A stretch of DNA of 45,011 nucleotides, from positions 1 to 45,011 of the forward strand of contig JAJDZN010000001.1 in assembly GCA_022824585.1 (NCBI GenBank), given 5' to 3'. The notes under the pieces are model-generated. The model was given only the letters and a program-made list of their open reading frames with translations, made no database searches and had not been told where the DNA came from. Position numbers and translations under genes: made by a program. This stretch comes from Bryobacterales bacterium (GTDB taxonomy: Bacteria; Acidobacteriota; Terriglobia; Bryobacterales; UBA6623). This document shows positions 23,595-32,199 of the stretch, one piece after another. Positions within the stretch are counted from its first letter, which is position 1. Every line of letters starts with the position of its first letter.

Positions 23595-24695
23595 CTAGCG
23601 TCTGTGCTGGCGATGAAAGCCGCGCGCTTTCAACTGAATGCGGTAGAGGCTCTGGTCCACCGTCACGTACAAGACGTTGGCCCCATCGCCGAGGCCGAAC
23701 TCAACGTTGCTCGGCAGTCCGCTCGGTGGAACGGGCGGTTCGTCCAAAGCTTTCGCCTCGTTCTCCGTGAGTGGCGTCTCTTCCTCGTGCACGCCCTTTG
23801 AGGTGGGCAAGAAAGCGATCTGCTCCCCGCTCGGGTCCAGCACGAGGATTCCGGGCTTGGACGGCTCGCGGGCGGTCAGGTAAACGTTGCCGTGCTCGTC
23901 GACGGTCATGCCATCGCAACCGAACTTCGGGCCGAAGTCGTGGAAGAGTCGCCGCGGGCCGGAGACCATCCCGTCCGCTCCGAGCGGAAAGGCGTAGACT
24001 CGCATCGGACCGCGATTGCCCGGCTCGACTCCCGGCATGCCATCGCCGCCATTGTTGGTCTCGGCAACATAGAGCGTCTTGCCATCGGGGCTTAGCGCCA
24101 GTCCATTGGGCTTGGTGACGTCATGGGTGACCTCCGCCACCTCACCCCCAGGCGTGACGCGGTAGACCGCCCGCCATTGCAGTTCTCTCGGCTCGTGTCC
24201 CACGTAGCGCGGATCGGTGAAGTACAGATTGCCCGCGTCGTCGACGGTTACGTCGTTGGGGGAGTTGAATCGCTTGCCCCCGAAGTTGTCGACGACCAGC
24301 TCGCGCCGTTTGGTCTCGACGTTCCAGCGCGAAATGCGCCGCCCGCCGTAGTCAGCGCCCTCGGCGGCGTATAAGTGGCCGTCCGGGCCGAACGTCAGGC
24401 CATTCGACTTGTGGCTGTTCGCAGCGAAAGTCTCGACCTTCTTCGTAGCCGGATCAAACCGGTGAATCCGGCCGTGGTTCTCCTCCCGCAGGATGTCGGA
24501 GAAATAGATCGAGCCATCCGGCGCGACCGCGGGACTCTCCGTGAGCCCGCCCGCCTCGGTCTCGGGGCGGGTGTACAGCAGCTCGAAACGCGCGCTGCGG
24601 TCGACGATCGTGTCGCCCGTTGGGGCCGGCGCGTCTTCGGCGGGAAACGCAGTCCAGCAAAGCGTTGCCAAAGCGGCCAGTTTCAGCGCTTTCAT
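23595..24695 (-). CDS. SMP-30/gluconolactonase/LRE-family protein, exported
   Basis: A 366-residue six-bladed propeller protein with a Sec signal (LKLAALATLCWTAFPAE). The family hydrolyses sugar lactones such as gluconolactone with a metal held by Glu, Asn and Asp residues. Characteristic blocks are LTESPAVAPDGSIYFSDI (the early metal-ligand Glu), SNGLTFGPDGHLYAAEGAD, NSPNDVTVDDAGNLYFTDP (the Asn/Asp ligands), KPNGLALSPDGKTLYVAET and CDGMTVDEHGNVYLT. It lies 4 bp after the aldose epimerase gene on the same strand, so the two form an operon that could process sugar lactones and anomers in the periplasm. Confidence 0.9.
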   Translation of the reverse strand: MKALKLAALATLCWTAFPAEDAPAPTGDTIVDRSARFELLYTRPETEAGGLTESPAVAPDGSIYFSDILREENHGRIHRFDPATKKVETFAANSHKSNGLTFGPDGHLYAAEGADYGGRRISRWNVETKRRELVVDNFGGKRFNSPNDVTVDDAGNLYFTDPRYVGHEPRELQWRAVYRVTPGGEVAEVTHDVTKPNGLALSPDGKTLYVAETNNGGDGMPGVEPGNRGPMRVYAFPLGADGMVSGPRRLFHDFGPKFGCDGMTVDEHGNVYLTAREPSKPGILVLDPSGEQIAFLPTSKGVHEEETPLTENEAKALDEPPVPPSGLPSNVEFGLGDGANVLYVTVDQSLYRIQLKARGFHRQHRR

Positions 24696-24699
24696 GGCA

Positions 24700-25848
24700 T
24701 CACCTCGCGTAAAACTTGTAGACGGTTGTGGTCTTGTAGGTCTCTTCGGGCCGCAGGACTGTAGACGGGAAGTCCGGTTGATTGGGCGAGTCCGGGTAGT
24801 GCTGGGTCTCGAGGCAGAACCCGCTACGGTGCTGGTGGGCGACCCCGCCCTTGCCGATGTGGTGGCCGTCGAGGAAGTTGCCGCTGTAGAACTGGACCCC
24901 GGGCTCGGCGGTGAGCACGTCCATCACCCGGCCGGTCTCCGGCTCGCTGACCGTCGCCGCGAGTGCCAGACCGTCGGCGTCGCGGTCAATGACGTAATTG
25001 TGGTCGTATCCCGCTCCGAATCCGAGCTGCTCGTCCTCCTCTGCAATCCGGGCCCCGATGGCCGTAGGTTCGCGGAAATCCAGCGGCGAGCCATCAAGCG
25101 AGGCAATCTCACCTAAGGGGATCGAGGTCGCGTCAACCGGCGTGTACTGGCTGGCGTTGATCGTCAGCACGTGGTCGAGGATGGAGCTGGCACCGCCGTC
25201 CTTGAGGTTGAAGTAGGAATGGTTGGTCAGGTTGATGACGGTCGGCTTGTCAGTGCTGGCCTTGTAGTCGATCCGCAGCTCGTTGCTGTCGGTCCACGTG
25301 TACGTCACGGCAGCCTCCAACGTACCGGGATAGCCCTCTTCGCCGTCTTGGCTGACATAGGCAAACGACACGCCGTCGCCAGACGCGGTAAGCGTGCCCT
25401 TCCAGATCACCTTGTCGAAACCCTTGATGCCGCCGTGCAAAGAATTGGGCCCGTTGTTGACCGGCAGCTCATAGCTCGTGCCGTCGATCTCGAACTTTCC
25501 GCCCGCGATCCGGTTAGCGTATCTGCCCGTGATGGCGCCGAAATAAGGGGTATCGGCAACGTAGGCGTCCAGCGTGTCGAAGCCGAGAACCACATCGCCG
25601 AGATTTCCTTCGCGATCCGGCACGTTGAGACTGACCACGATGCCGCCGTACTCGATAATGCCCACGCTGGCACCGGAGGCGTTGGTCAACGTGAAGAGGG
25701 TGACCGGCTGGCCATCAACGGCCCCGAAGTCCGAGGTCTCGAGCGAGCGCATGCTCTCGGGTTCGGTCTCGGCCGGGGTGCAGGCCCAAGCTAGCAGCGT
25801 CGCCGCCACCATCACTGCCAAGGACATGCGGGGGTGCTTGAATCGCAT
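24700..25848 (-). CDS. Aldose 1-epimerase (mutarotase), lipoprotein
   Basis: A 382-residue galactose-mutarotase-fold enzyme that interconverts alpha and beta anomers of sugars. The start at 25848 has AGGAG upstream and gives a lipoprotein signal ending LLAWAC (C23), so it is anchored outside the cytoplasm, which is less common than the cytoplasmic form. Family motifs are VVLGFDTLDAYV, GRYANRIAGGKF, NSLHGGIKGFDKVIWKG, NLTNHSYFNL (catalytic His), GYDHNYVID, and the C-terminal CLETQHYPDSPNQPDFPS with the catalytic Glu. It starts divergently from the HpnA-like gene, and the SMP-30 gene follows it by 4 bp. Confidence 0.93.
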   Translation of the reverse strand: MRFKHPRMSLAVMVAATLLAWACTPAETEPESMRSLETSDFGAVDGQPVTLFTLTNASGASVGIIEYGGIVVSLNVPDREGNLGDVVLGFDTLDAYVADTPYFGAITGRYANRIAGGKFEIDGTSYELPVNNGPNSLHGGIKGFDKVIWKGTLTASGDGVSFAYVSQDGEEGYPGTLEAAVTYTWTDSNELRIDYKASTDKPTVINLTNHSYFNLKDGGASSILDHVLTINASQYTPVDATSIPLGEIASLDGSPLDFREPTAIGARIAEEDEQLGFGAGYDHNYVIDRDADGLALAATVSEPETGRVMDVLTAEPGVQFYSGNFLDGHHIGKGGVAHQHRSGFCLETQHYPDSPNQPDFPSTVLRPEETYKTTTVYKFYAR

Positions 25849-25915
25849 AGTGAAGCTCCTCCAGCTCTCCAGTGTAATCTGAGGAACTTCCGGCCTGCGG
25901 AACGATTGAGACTGC
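25849..25915. promoter_or_regulatory. Divergent intergenic region, aldose epimerase / HpnA-like gene
   Basis: Only 67 bp separate two divergently transcribed genes, so both promoters and ribosome sites must lie here or overlap the coding starts. AGGAG for the minus-strand gene is visible at 25856-25860 (complement). GAGGAACTT sits well upstream of the plus-strand ATG. No clear -10/-35 boxes can be named. Confidence 0.4.
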
Positions 25916-26893
25916 ATGGTCCTCGTCACCGGCTCGACAGGTTTTGTGGGCAATCACGTGGCCCGCTTCCTCGCTATTCGTGGCGAGCGCCTGCGCTTGC
26001 TCGTGCGGCCCTCCAGCGACCGCACAGCATTGGCCGGCATCGATGCCGAAGTCGTGCTGGGAGACCTGCGCGACGCAACGAGCGTGGCCAAGGCTGCGTA
26101 CTGCTGCGACACGGTCTATCACGTCGCTGCCGAATACAGCCTTTGGAGCAAGGATCCGCGCCGCATGTACGAAACCAACGTCGAGGGCACTCGCAACCTG
26201 CTAGAGGCCGCCCTGCAGGCCGGCGTCAGGCGCTTCGTGCACACCAGCTCCATCGGCACGATCGCCCCCAATCAGCACGGTTCCCCGGTAACCGAGGAGT
26301 CGCCGTCCTCGCTGGAGATGATGACGGGCCACTACAAGCGCTCGAAATTCTTGGCGGAGCGCGAGGCCGAACGCTACGCCGGCCGAGGCCTGAACGTGGT
26401 CATCGTCAACCCCACTGCGCCGATTGGCGAGCGAGACTTCAAGCCGACGCCGACCGGCAAGATCGTCAAGGACTTCCTGGAGGGCAGAATGCCGGCCTAC
26501 GTCGACACAGGCCTGAACTTGGTGGACGTGCGCGATGTCGCGCGCGGCCATTGGCTGGCGGCGGAGAAGGGGCGGCCTGGCGAGCGTTATATCCTCGGTT
26601 CCGAGAATCTGTCCCTGCGTCAGATCTTGGAGCTAGCCGGTTCGGCGAGCGGCCGCCAAGCCCCGCAACTGCGACTGCCGTACCCTGTTGCCTTGATCGC
26701 GGGCGCCTGCAGCACGGGATGGGCGCAGCTGACGAGGAATGCGCCGCGGGTGCCGTTGGATGGCGTGCGCATGTCACGGCGACCGATGTTCGCCGATTGC
26801 TCCAAGGCGCAGCGCGAACTCGGCTTCGATCCCGCGCCGATCCAGCCGGCCTTGGCGCGCGCGGTGAAGTGGTTCCAGCGATCAGGCCCTTAG
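25916..26893 (+). CDS. hpnA: HpnA-like NAD-dependent sugar epimerase/reductase
   Basis: A 325-residue short-chain dehydrogenase of the extended type. The NAD-binding TGSTGFVG is at 5-12, D50 in LGDLRD, YHVAAEYSLWSKDP (68-81), the catalytic Ser in HTSSIGT (109-115), and YKRSK with catalytic Tyr140/Lys144. ETNVEGTRNLLEAAL and VNPTAPIGERDFKPTPTGKIV are particularly close to HpnA, the hopanoid-associated sugar epimerase. No other hopanoid gene lies nearby, so the pathway assignment is tentative; dihydroflavonol-4-reductase-like proteins are the main alternative. Confidence 0.85.
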   Translation: MVLVTGSTGFVGNHVARFLAIRGERLRLLVRPSSDRTALAGIDAEVVLGDLRDATSVAKAAYCCDTVYHVAAEYSLWSKDPRRMYETNVEGTRNLLEAALQAGVRRFVHTSSIGTIAPNQHGSPVTEESPSSLEMMTGHYKRSKFLAEREAERYAGRGLNVVIVNPTAPIGERDFKPTPTGKIVKDFLEGRMPAYVDTGLNLVDVRDVARGHWLAAEKGRPGERYILGSENLSLRQILELAGSASGRQAPQLRLPYPVALIAGACSTGWAQLTRNAPRVPLDGVRMSRRPMFADCSKAQRELGFDPAPIQPALARAVKWFQRSGP

Positions 26894-26921
26894 CTCGCGC
26901 ATGAATCGGCGCTCGGCGCTG

Positions 26922-27248
26922 CTACTGAACCGTTCCCGAGCGACGCACGTAGACGCCGTTCTCGAGCCGCTCGAAGTAGTGGCCCAAGGCCGGATGGTCA
27001 ACGGCCTCGTTGCTGTCGTCAGCTTCGAGATTGCGCTCGGCCACGTATGTGGAGTGCCGCGCTCCATGCGGCAAAACGTGGTACCAGGGCCGGTCCTTGG
27101 GCGGCCGGGAGCGCGCGACCTGCTGATACCACTCTTCGCTCCCGCTGAACACCGGATCCACGTCGAACACCACGCCGCGGTAGCCGAATAGCTTGTGATG
27201 GACGAGCTCGCCAATGGCGAAGCTTGCTTCCGGGCTGGCTTCCTCCAT
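26922..27248 (-). CDS. hspQ: Heat shock protein HspQ
   Basis: A 108-residue protein of the HspQ/YccV (hemimethylated-DNA-binding-like) family. In Escherichia coli HspQ tunes Lon protease specificity. The block FAIGELVHHKLFGYRGVVFDVDP (about residues 10-32) and RPWYHVLPHGARHSTYVAERNL (about 53-74) are diagnostic. It begins 17 bp after the htpG stop with GGAAG as ribosome site, so the two are almost certainly cotranscribed, and a shared heat-shock promoter would lie upstream of htpG. Confidence 0.9.
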   Translation of the reverse strand: MEEASPEASFAIGELVHHKLFGYRGVVFDVDPVFSGSEEWYQQVARSRPPKDRPWYHVLPHGARHSTYVAERNLEADDSNEAVDHPALGHYFERLENGVYVRRSGTVQ

Positions 27249-27265
27249 AACGCTTCCGCTAGGCC

Positions 27266-29215
27266 TTACACGGCCCGCCTCATGATGCCTTCGAGGGCCT
27301 TGGTGAACGGTCCGGGGTCTTCGATCTCGGCACCCTCGGCCAGCATCGCGTAGCCGTACAGCAGCTCCGCATAGTCGCGCAACAGCGGGTCGGCCTTGTC
27401 CGTCTCGAAGCGCTCCTGCAGTCCGCGTACGAGGTCATGGGTTCCGTTCACCTCGAGGATCCGCTTCTGCCGGGGAGCGTCCGGGCCTGCCATCCGCAGC
27501 ATGCGCTCCATCTGCGGGCTCATGTCGTACTCGTCGACGGTCAGGCACGCCGGGGAGGTCGTGAGCCGCTTTGAAAGACGTACCTGCTTGACGTGCTCTT
27601 CGAGATGCTTGCCTAGCAGCCCGAACAGATCCCCGTAGCGCTGCTCTTGGTCCTTGCGCTCGCTCTTGGCATCCTCGGCCGCTTCGTCGGAGCTTAGATC
27701 TAAGTCCCCCTTGCCTGCCGACCGCAGCGTCTTGCCCTCGAAATCCATCAGGCGGGTTACCAAGAACTCGTCGACAGGATCGGTCAGGAAGAGCACCTCG
27801 TAGTCTCGCTTGATAAAGGCCTCGATCAGCGGGGAGTTGGCGACGATGGAGCGTGACTCGCCGGTGATGTAGTAGATGGCGTCCTGGCCCTCTTTCATGC
27901 GCGAGACGTAGTCCTTCAGCGTTGTCAGCTTCGTGGGATCGTTCGAGGATTCGAACATCAGCAGCGGCACGATGCGGTTCTTGTGCTCGGCGTCGAAGTC
28001 AACGCCCTCCTTGAGCACGCGTCCGAACCTGCCCCAGAATTCGAGGTATTTCTCCTCGTCGTCGCTCTGGAGCTTGGCCAGCGTGTCCAACACCTTCTTC
28101 GCCAGGAACTTGCTGATACGCGTCAGATGCCGGTTTTCCTGCAATGTCTGGCGAGAAATGTTGAGCGGAATGTCGGATGAGTCTACCACGCCCCGCACGA
28201 ACCGCAAGAAGTGCGGCAGGACTGCATCGCAGCGCTCCATGATCATCACGCGCCGAGCGTACAGCCGCAGCCCGTACTCCGCGTCCCAAACGAACAGGTC
28301 CGGCGGAGCCTCGTTCGGCACGAACAGCACGGACTCGTACTCGGAGACGCCCTCGGCCTTGAAGCGGATGTGCAGCGAGGGGTCGCGCCAGTCTCCGGTG
28401 ATGTGCTTGTAGAACTCGTTGTACTCCTCTTCGGTGACCTCGGACTCCGCGCGCGTCCAGATCGGCTTCATCGAGTTCAGGGTCTTGTCCTCGACCACGT
28501 AGGTCGTCTTGCCGTCAGGCTTGATGATGCCCTTTTCGTCCGTCTCGCGCTTCTCCCGTCGCACCCGCTGGCGGATGGGGTAGCCGATGAAGTCGGAATA
28601 CCGCTTCACAACGCTCTCTAGTGCCCACTCGTTGGTGAAGTCCTCGATTCCGGCATCTTCTTCTGCCGCTTTGAGGTGCAGGGTCACGCTCGTCCCCGGC
28701 CCGCGGCGGTCGCCGTCCGACAACGTGTAGGTGCCGTCGCCTTCGGAGTGCCACGCCGTAGAGGTCTCTTCGCCAGCCCTGCGGGTCTCAAGCACGACTT
28801 GGTCGGAAACCATGAAGGCCGAGTAGAAGCCGACACCGAAGCGCCCGATCAGTTCGGGCATCTTTTCCGCGCCCTTCTGCGAGCCGAGCTTCTTGAGCAT
28901 TTCCTGGGTGCCAGAGCGCGCGATAGAGCCAATGTTGTCGATCACCTCTTGGCGCGACATGCCAATGCCGTTGTCGTGGATCGTCAGCGTGCGAGCGTCG
29001 GCATCAACGTCGAGGCGGATCTCAAGCTCCTCGCCCTCCGGCATCAGACCCGGCTCGGTCAGCGCGCTGAAGCGCAGCTTGTCGAGTGCATCGGACGCGT
29101 TGGAGATCAGTTCGCGCAAGAAGATCTCCTTGTTCGTGTAGAGGGAGTGGATCATCAGATCCAGCAGCTGCTTTGTTTCGGCTTCGAAGTTGCGCGTTTC
29201 GGTTGTAGTGGACAT
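27266..29215 (-). CDS. htpG: Molecular chaperone HtpG (Hsp90)
   Basis: A 649-residue bacterial Hsp90, an ATP-driven cytoplasmic chaperone. The N-terminal Bergerat ATP site shows ELISNASDALDKL (E35-L47), IHDNGIGM (79-86) and ELIGRFGVGFYSAF (121-134). The middle domain has the conserved NISRQTLQENRHLT. The C-terminal dimerisation region ends with DPLLRDYAELLYGYAMLAEG. Length is normal (about 620-650) and no frame break is seen. hspQ follows in the same operon. The start at 29215 is the first Met of the usual N-terminus. Confidence 0.97.
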   Translation of the reverse strand: MSTTTETRNFEAETKQLLDLMIHSLYTNKEIFLRELISNASDALDKLRFSALTEPGLMPEGEELEIRLDVDADARTLTIHDNGIGMSRQEVIDNIGSIARSGTQEMLKKLGSQKGAEKMPELIGRFGVGFYSAFMVSDQVVLETRRAGEETSTAWHSEGDGTYTLSDGDRRGPGTSVTLHLKAAEEDAGIEDFTNEWALESVVKRYSDFIGYPIRQRVRREKRETDEKGIIKPDGKTTYVVEDKTLNSMKPIWTRAESEVTEEEYNEFYKHITGDWRDPSLHIRFKAEGVSEYESVLFVPNEAPPDLFVWDAEYGLRLYARRVMIMERCDAVLPHFLRFVRGVVDSSDIPLNISRQTLQENRHLTRISKFLAKKVLDTLAKLQSDDEEKYLEFWGRFGRVLKEGVDFDAEHKNRIVPLLMFESSNDPTKLTTLKDYVSRMKEGQDAIYYITGESRSIVANSPLIEAFIKRDYEVLFLTDPVDEFLVTRLMDFEGKTLRSAGKGDLDLSSDEAAEDAKSERKDQEQRYGDLFGLLGKHLEEHVKQVRLSKRLTTSPACLTVDEYDMSPQMERMLRMAGPDAPRQKRILEVNGTHDLVRGLQERFETDKADPLLRDYAELLYGYAMLAEGAEIEDPGPFTKALEGIMRRAV

Positions 29216-29628
29216 GTGTCGAGAAGCTTAGGCGTGACGGCCGGCCGATCCCGCCGTGGTGTGTCAGGCAGTAGCGGGCTCGTCTTCCTCTCTTGAATCT
29301 ATTGTGATTGCGTTGGGGTCGTCAAGTGCGCGGCCGGGCGGTCGGACGAGATCCAGACATGCCCATCCGCGATGGTGCGCCGAGCCGTGCCTCCTCACGC
29401 AACGCTCGCACTGGGACGGGCACGGTGAGGAGTCCCCGTCGAAGCAGGCACGAGCTGCGCCGCGTCGGTGACTGTCCTGCGGTCGAGCTCCTGATTTCCT
29501 TGCCAAGCTCCGGCCTGGGTGGCAACTGAGAGGCCGCCCCGGCCGGAATCAGGTCGCCGAGAACTTGGCCAACCCGCTCGCCCTCTTCCTCAATCAGATC
29601 AACAAGTTCGTGTCCCAGAACACCCGGC
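29216..29628. other. Gene-poor stretch with a possible C-terminal gene relic
   Basis: No complete gene is visible. On the plus strand, frame 29472-29648 reads LSCGRAPDFLAKLRPGWQLR and then VAENLANPLALFLNQINKFV with a clean stop, which looks like the end of a real protein cut off at its left. Its family is not recognised, and it overlaps the end of the minus-strand gene at 29629 by 20 bases. The rest of the stretch must contain the htpG promoter, but no heat-shock-type sequence stood out. Confidence 0.4.
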
Positions 29629-30120
29629 TCATTCCCACCCCTGCCTGAGCCGCGTCACAAAATCGTCGGCATTGTCGTCGGCCCACAGCTCCGCTCCTAT
29701 TCCTCGCAGGCTCAAGATCGGGTCGGCGGCACTGGCAGAGCGATTCGGGTTGAAATGCTCTTGGTACCAGTCCAACAAGTGATGGTATTCGCTAGGGATC
29801 TCGTCGCGCCGCGGTCGAGACTTCCCAGAAACTCGGTCGGGATGCGTGCGATCCGAAGATGCATAGAGCCGTCGGCGCCCCCGCGACGTCTCCACGAGCA
29901 TGCGATAGCGCTCCGGGCTGGCAGGCTTGCTGGCGACGCAATGCTGAGCTGCGTGCGCCCCGACTGCCGGACGAAGGGTCACCGAGTCCGTTAGATTCTC
30001 GCGCTGTGCTCGCTCTAGGATCTCTGCAACGGTGAAGTCCTCCCGATGACGGTGCTCGCGGTGGAGCAGCGCGGTGGCAATCCAAACTTCGTCGGCGACA
30101 CGGATCTTGGAGACTGGCAT
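29629..30120 (-). CDS. Conserved-looking hypothetical protein
   Basis: A 163-residue soluble protein with no signal or membrane segment. The N-terminal block KIRVADEVWIATALLHREHR and DFTVAEILERAQREN look like a helical, winged-helix-like segment. The middle has HAAQHCVASKPASPERYRMLVE, and the C-terminal part DEIPSEYHHLLDWYQEHFN. I believe similar proteins occur in Solibacter-like Acidobacteriota but could not check. Function is unknown; a small DNA-binding protein is one possibility. The start at 30120 is preferred to 30144. It lies downstream of an A+T-rich region with repeats. Confidence 0.65.
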   Translation of the reverse strand: MPVSKIRVADEVWIATALLHREHRHREDFTVAEILERAQRENLTDSVTLRPAVGAHAAQHCVASKPASPERYRMLVETSRGRRRLYASSDRTHPDRVSGKSRPRRDEIPSEYHHLLDWYQEHFNPNRSASAADPILSLRGIGAELWADDNADDFVTRLRQGWE

Positions 30121-30438
30121 CGGCTCAGGCCACGCTAAGTGCAATTACTACATAGCAATGGACTTAGTGTACAAGGTAGAGTCCTTAGCAATAGCGGTCG
30201 GGCCGTCGGCTTGGCTTCGCCCGCGAATGCCGAGTCGCTGGCGCGGTTCCCGTTACCTTGCCGCAGTGGCGAGCATGACTGTCCGCGAGCTCGCGGGCAC
30301 CGCTCCCTTGCCCCAATCCGAGTTGCGGTGCAACCGGCGCCAGTGGTTCGCAAGGGGCGTATGGTCGCGTGATTGACCCGGCCTCGGCGGACTTGCTAGC
30401 CTAGGATTTCTGTCCCCACCAATATTGAGGAACCATCC
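30121..30438. promoter_or_regulatory. Divergent intergenic region with repeats (hypothetical gene / tpx)
   Basis: This 318-bp space has an A+T-rich island at about 30140-30195. It contains an inverted repeat CTAAGT (30135-30140) / ACTTAG (30162-30167) and a direct repeat TAGCAAT (30153-30159, 30186-30192). These lie just upstream of the minus-strand hypothetical gene and look like an operator or promoter area. The right half, before tpx, shows nothing clear. Confidence 0.35.
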
Positions 30439-30939
30439 ATGAGCAGACAATGCACCTTGCAGGGCAATCCACTCGATTTGCAGGGGGAGGCGCTGAATCC
30501 CGGCGACCCGGCCCCTGCCTTCACACTGGCGGGCAATGACTTGTCCGCGGTGACGCTCGGTGACACGAGCGGTGTGCGGGTGATCAACGTCGTGCCCTCT
30601 CTCGACACACCGGTCTGCGACCTCCAGATCAAGCGCTTTAACGAGGAAGCCGCTGGCTTGGGGGACGTCTCGGTCTACTGTGTGAGCTGCGACCTTCCGT
30701 TCGCCCAGAAGCGCTGGTGCGGCGCGGCCGAGGTCGACAAGGTGACCACCCTGTCGGACTACAAGGACGGCAACTTCGGGCTTGCTTGGGGCACTATGAT
30801 CGATGCCCTCAAGATCCAGTCCCGTGCGGTGTTCGTGGTGAGCGAGCACAACACCATCGTCCACGCCGAGTACGTACCGGAAGTCACGGACCATCCGGAC
30901 TACGATGCTGCCCTCGCAGCAGCCCGCGGCGCGGTCTAG
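30439..30939 (+). CDS. tpx: Thiol peroxidase Tpx
   Basis: A 166-residue atypical 2-Cys peroxiredoxin that reduces hydroperoxides using thioredoxin. The peroxidatic Cys is C60 in PSLDTPVCDLQIKRFN. The resolving Cys is C94 in CDLPFAQKRWCGA, the spacing known from E. coli Tpx. The N-terminal LQGNPLDLQGEALNPGDPAPAF is also typical. Length is normal. It is a single gene, facing the convergent dipeptidase. A weak GC hairpin (31028-31041) lies in the space after it. Confidence 0.96.
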   Translation: MSRQCTLQGNPLDLQGEALNPGDPAPAFTLAGNDLSAVTLGDTSGVRVINVVPSLDTPVCDLQIKRFNEEAAGLGDVSVYCVSCDLPFAQKRWCGAAEVDKVTTLSDYKDGNFGLAWGTMIDALKIQSRAVFVVSEHNTIVHAEYVPEVTDHPDYDAALAAARGAV

Positions 30940-31060
30940 ACGGCCCTCCCCAAGGCTTCGCCCCCGGTGCACGGGTATTGTGTTCCGGCCATAGTCGCTG
31001 TCCCCGCACGGGTGAGGGTGGCCGGCCCGGCTTCGCAGCCGTCCTGAACCGGCGCAAGAG

Positions 31061-32191
31061 TCAGCAGCTCGAGCGGCGGATTCCGCCAGGCAGGGACTCG
31101 CGGAAGAACCGCAGCCAGTTTCCGCTAAAGACTTGGTTCACTTGCGAATCGCTATACCCGTGTTGAATCAGAACTTCTGCAATCTGGTGGAGGTCGGCGA
31201 TAGTCTTGAGGCCGAGCGGGGTCTGCTCGGTTCCGAATCCTCCGTCAAGGTCGCTGCCTATCGCGACGTGGTCGGTATCACCGGCGATCGAGCAGATGTG
31301 GTCGATGTGCGCGACCACTGATTCGAAAGACGCCCGCCGGCGCTGGCTGTCTCCCCTGACATACCCGGGCACGAGCATCCACTCGTCCATCACCACGCCG
31401 ATCACTCCACCGCGATCCACAACAGCGGCTATCTGCTGGTCGCTGATCTGGCGATCATGCTCAACCAGTGCGCGGCAGTTGCCGTGGCTGATGAAGACGG
31501 CCCCTTCAAAAAGATCGAGCGCCTCCGCAAACGCGAGGTCGGCAGTGTGCACCAGATCCAAGACGAGCCCCAGCTCGCCAAACTCACCAAGCAGTTCCCT
31601 GCCCTTGGCCGTTAACGGGCCGTCTCCACCCGTGCCCATCGCATACGCGCTTGGCCCGTAGTGGGCCAGGCAGGCCGTGCGGAGCCCCTGCTGGAACCAC
31701 CAGCGAGCTTGCCAGGGCTCGACGATTGGGTCACATCCCTCCATGCTCAGAATCAGTCCCAATGGAGCATCGTTCTCGGCCCAGAGTCGCTCTAGCTCGT
31801 CAGCGGAGCCGATCAGCCGAACGTGCCCTTGCTGCTCCAAGAGGCGGTAGTAAGCCAATTGCCCTTGCGCAGCCGCACAGGCGATAGTCTGGTTGGCGAA
31901 GTCGAGGTCCTCGCGCAGGATGACCTGTCCGTGGCTGCGGTCGCCGATTTCTCCTAGGTTGGCATCGAGTTCGGGCAGATCCTCCGGGAACGAGCGGCAC
32001 AGCAGAGTCCCGAGACACACGCGCACGTTCGCGCGGCGCATCTCCGGAAGGCTCACGGTGCAGTTTCCACGGGAGCTCCCGGTCATGCCGGACTCCGCTT
32101 CGCGCATCCGCTCCAACTCCAAGAGCTGGTCGCGGTCGTATGAGAGGGCGTTCCAGGCTATGTCCAAGTGGGCGTCGATGATCGGTCGCAT
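31061..32191 (-). CDS. Membrane-dipeptidase-type peptidase M19
   Basis: A 376-residue zinc dipeptidase of family M19 (renal dipeptidase type). The opening IIDAHLDIAWN supplies the His-x-Asp metal pair (H8, D10). LILSMEGCDP supplies the bridging Glu, VFISHGNCRAL a His ligand, and HVAIGSDLDGGFG the Asp near the end. HGYSDSQVNQVFSGNWLRFF is the conserved C-terminal segment. No signal peptide is seen. The start at 32191 lies 8 bp after the sulfatase stop; the upstream in-frame start at 32230 would overlap that gene. The two form an operon. A role in degrading dipeptides containing D-amino acids is possible but not shown. Confidence 0.9.
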   Translation of the reverse strand: MRPIIDAHLDIAWNALSYDRDQLLELERMREAESGMTGSSRGNCTVSLPEMRRANVRVCLGTLLCRSFPEDLPELDANLGEIGDRSHGQVILREDLDFANQTIACAAAQGQLAYYRLLEQQGHVRLIGSADELERLWAENDAPLGLILSMEGCDPIVEPWQARWWFQQGLRTACLAHYGPSAYAMGTGGDGPLTAKGRELLGEFGELGLVLDLVHTADLAFAEALDLFEGAVFISHGNCRALVEHDRQISDQQIAAVVDRGGVIGVVMDEWMLVPGYVRGDSQRRRASFESVVAHIDHICSIAGDTDHVAIGSDLDGGFGTEQTPLGLKTIADLHQIAEVLIQHGYSDSQVNQVFSGNWLRFFRESLPGGIRRSSC

Positions 32192-32199
32192 GGTCGGGG

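Noticed and set aside
31028..31041. GC hairpin between tpx and the dipeptidase gene, considered as a terminator
   Set aside because: The stem is only 5 bp with no T-run on either strand; hairpins of this size are expected by chance at this GC content.
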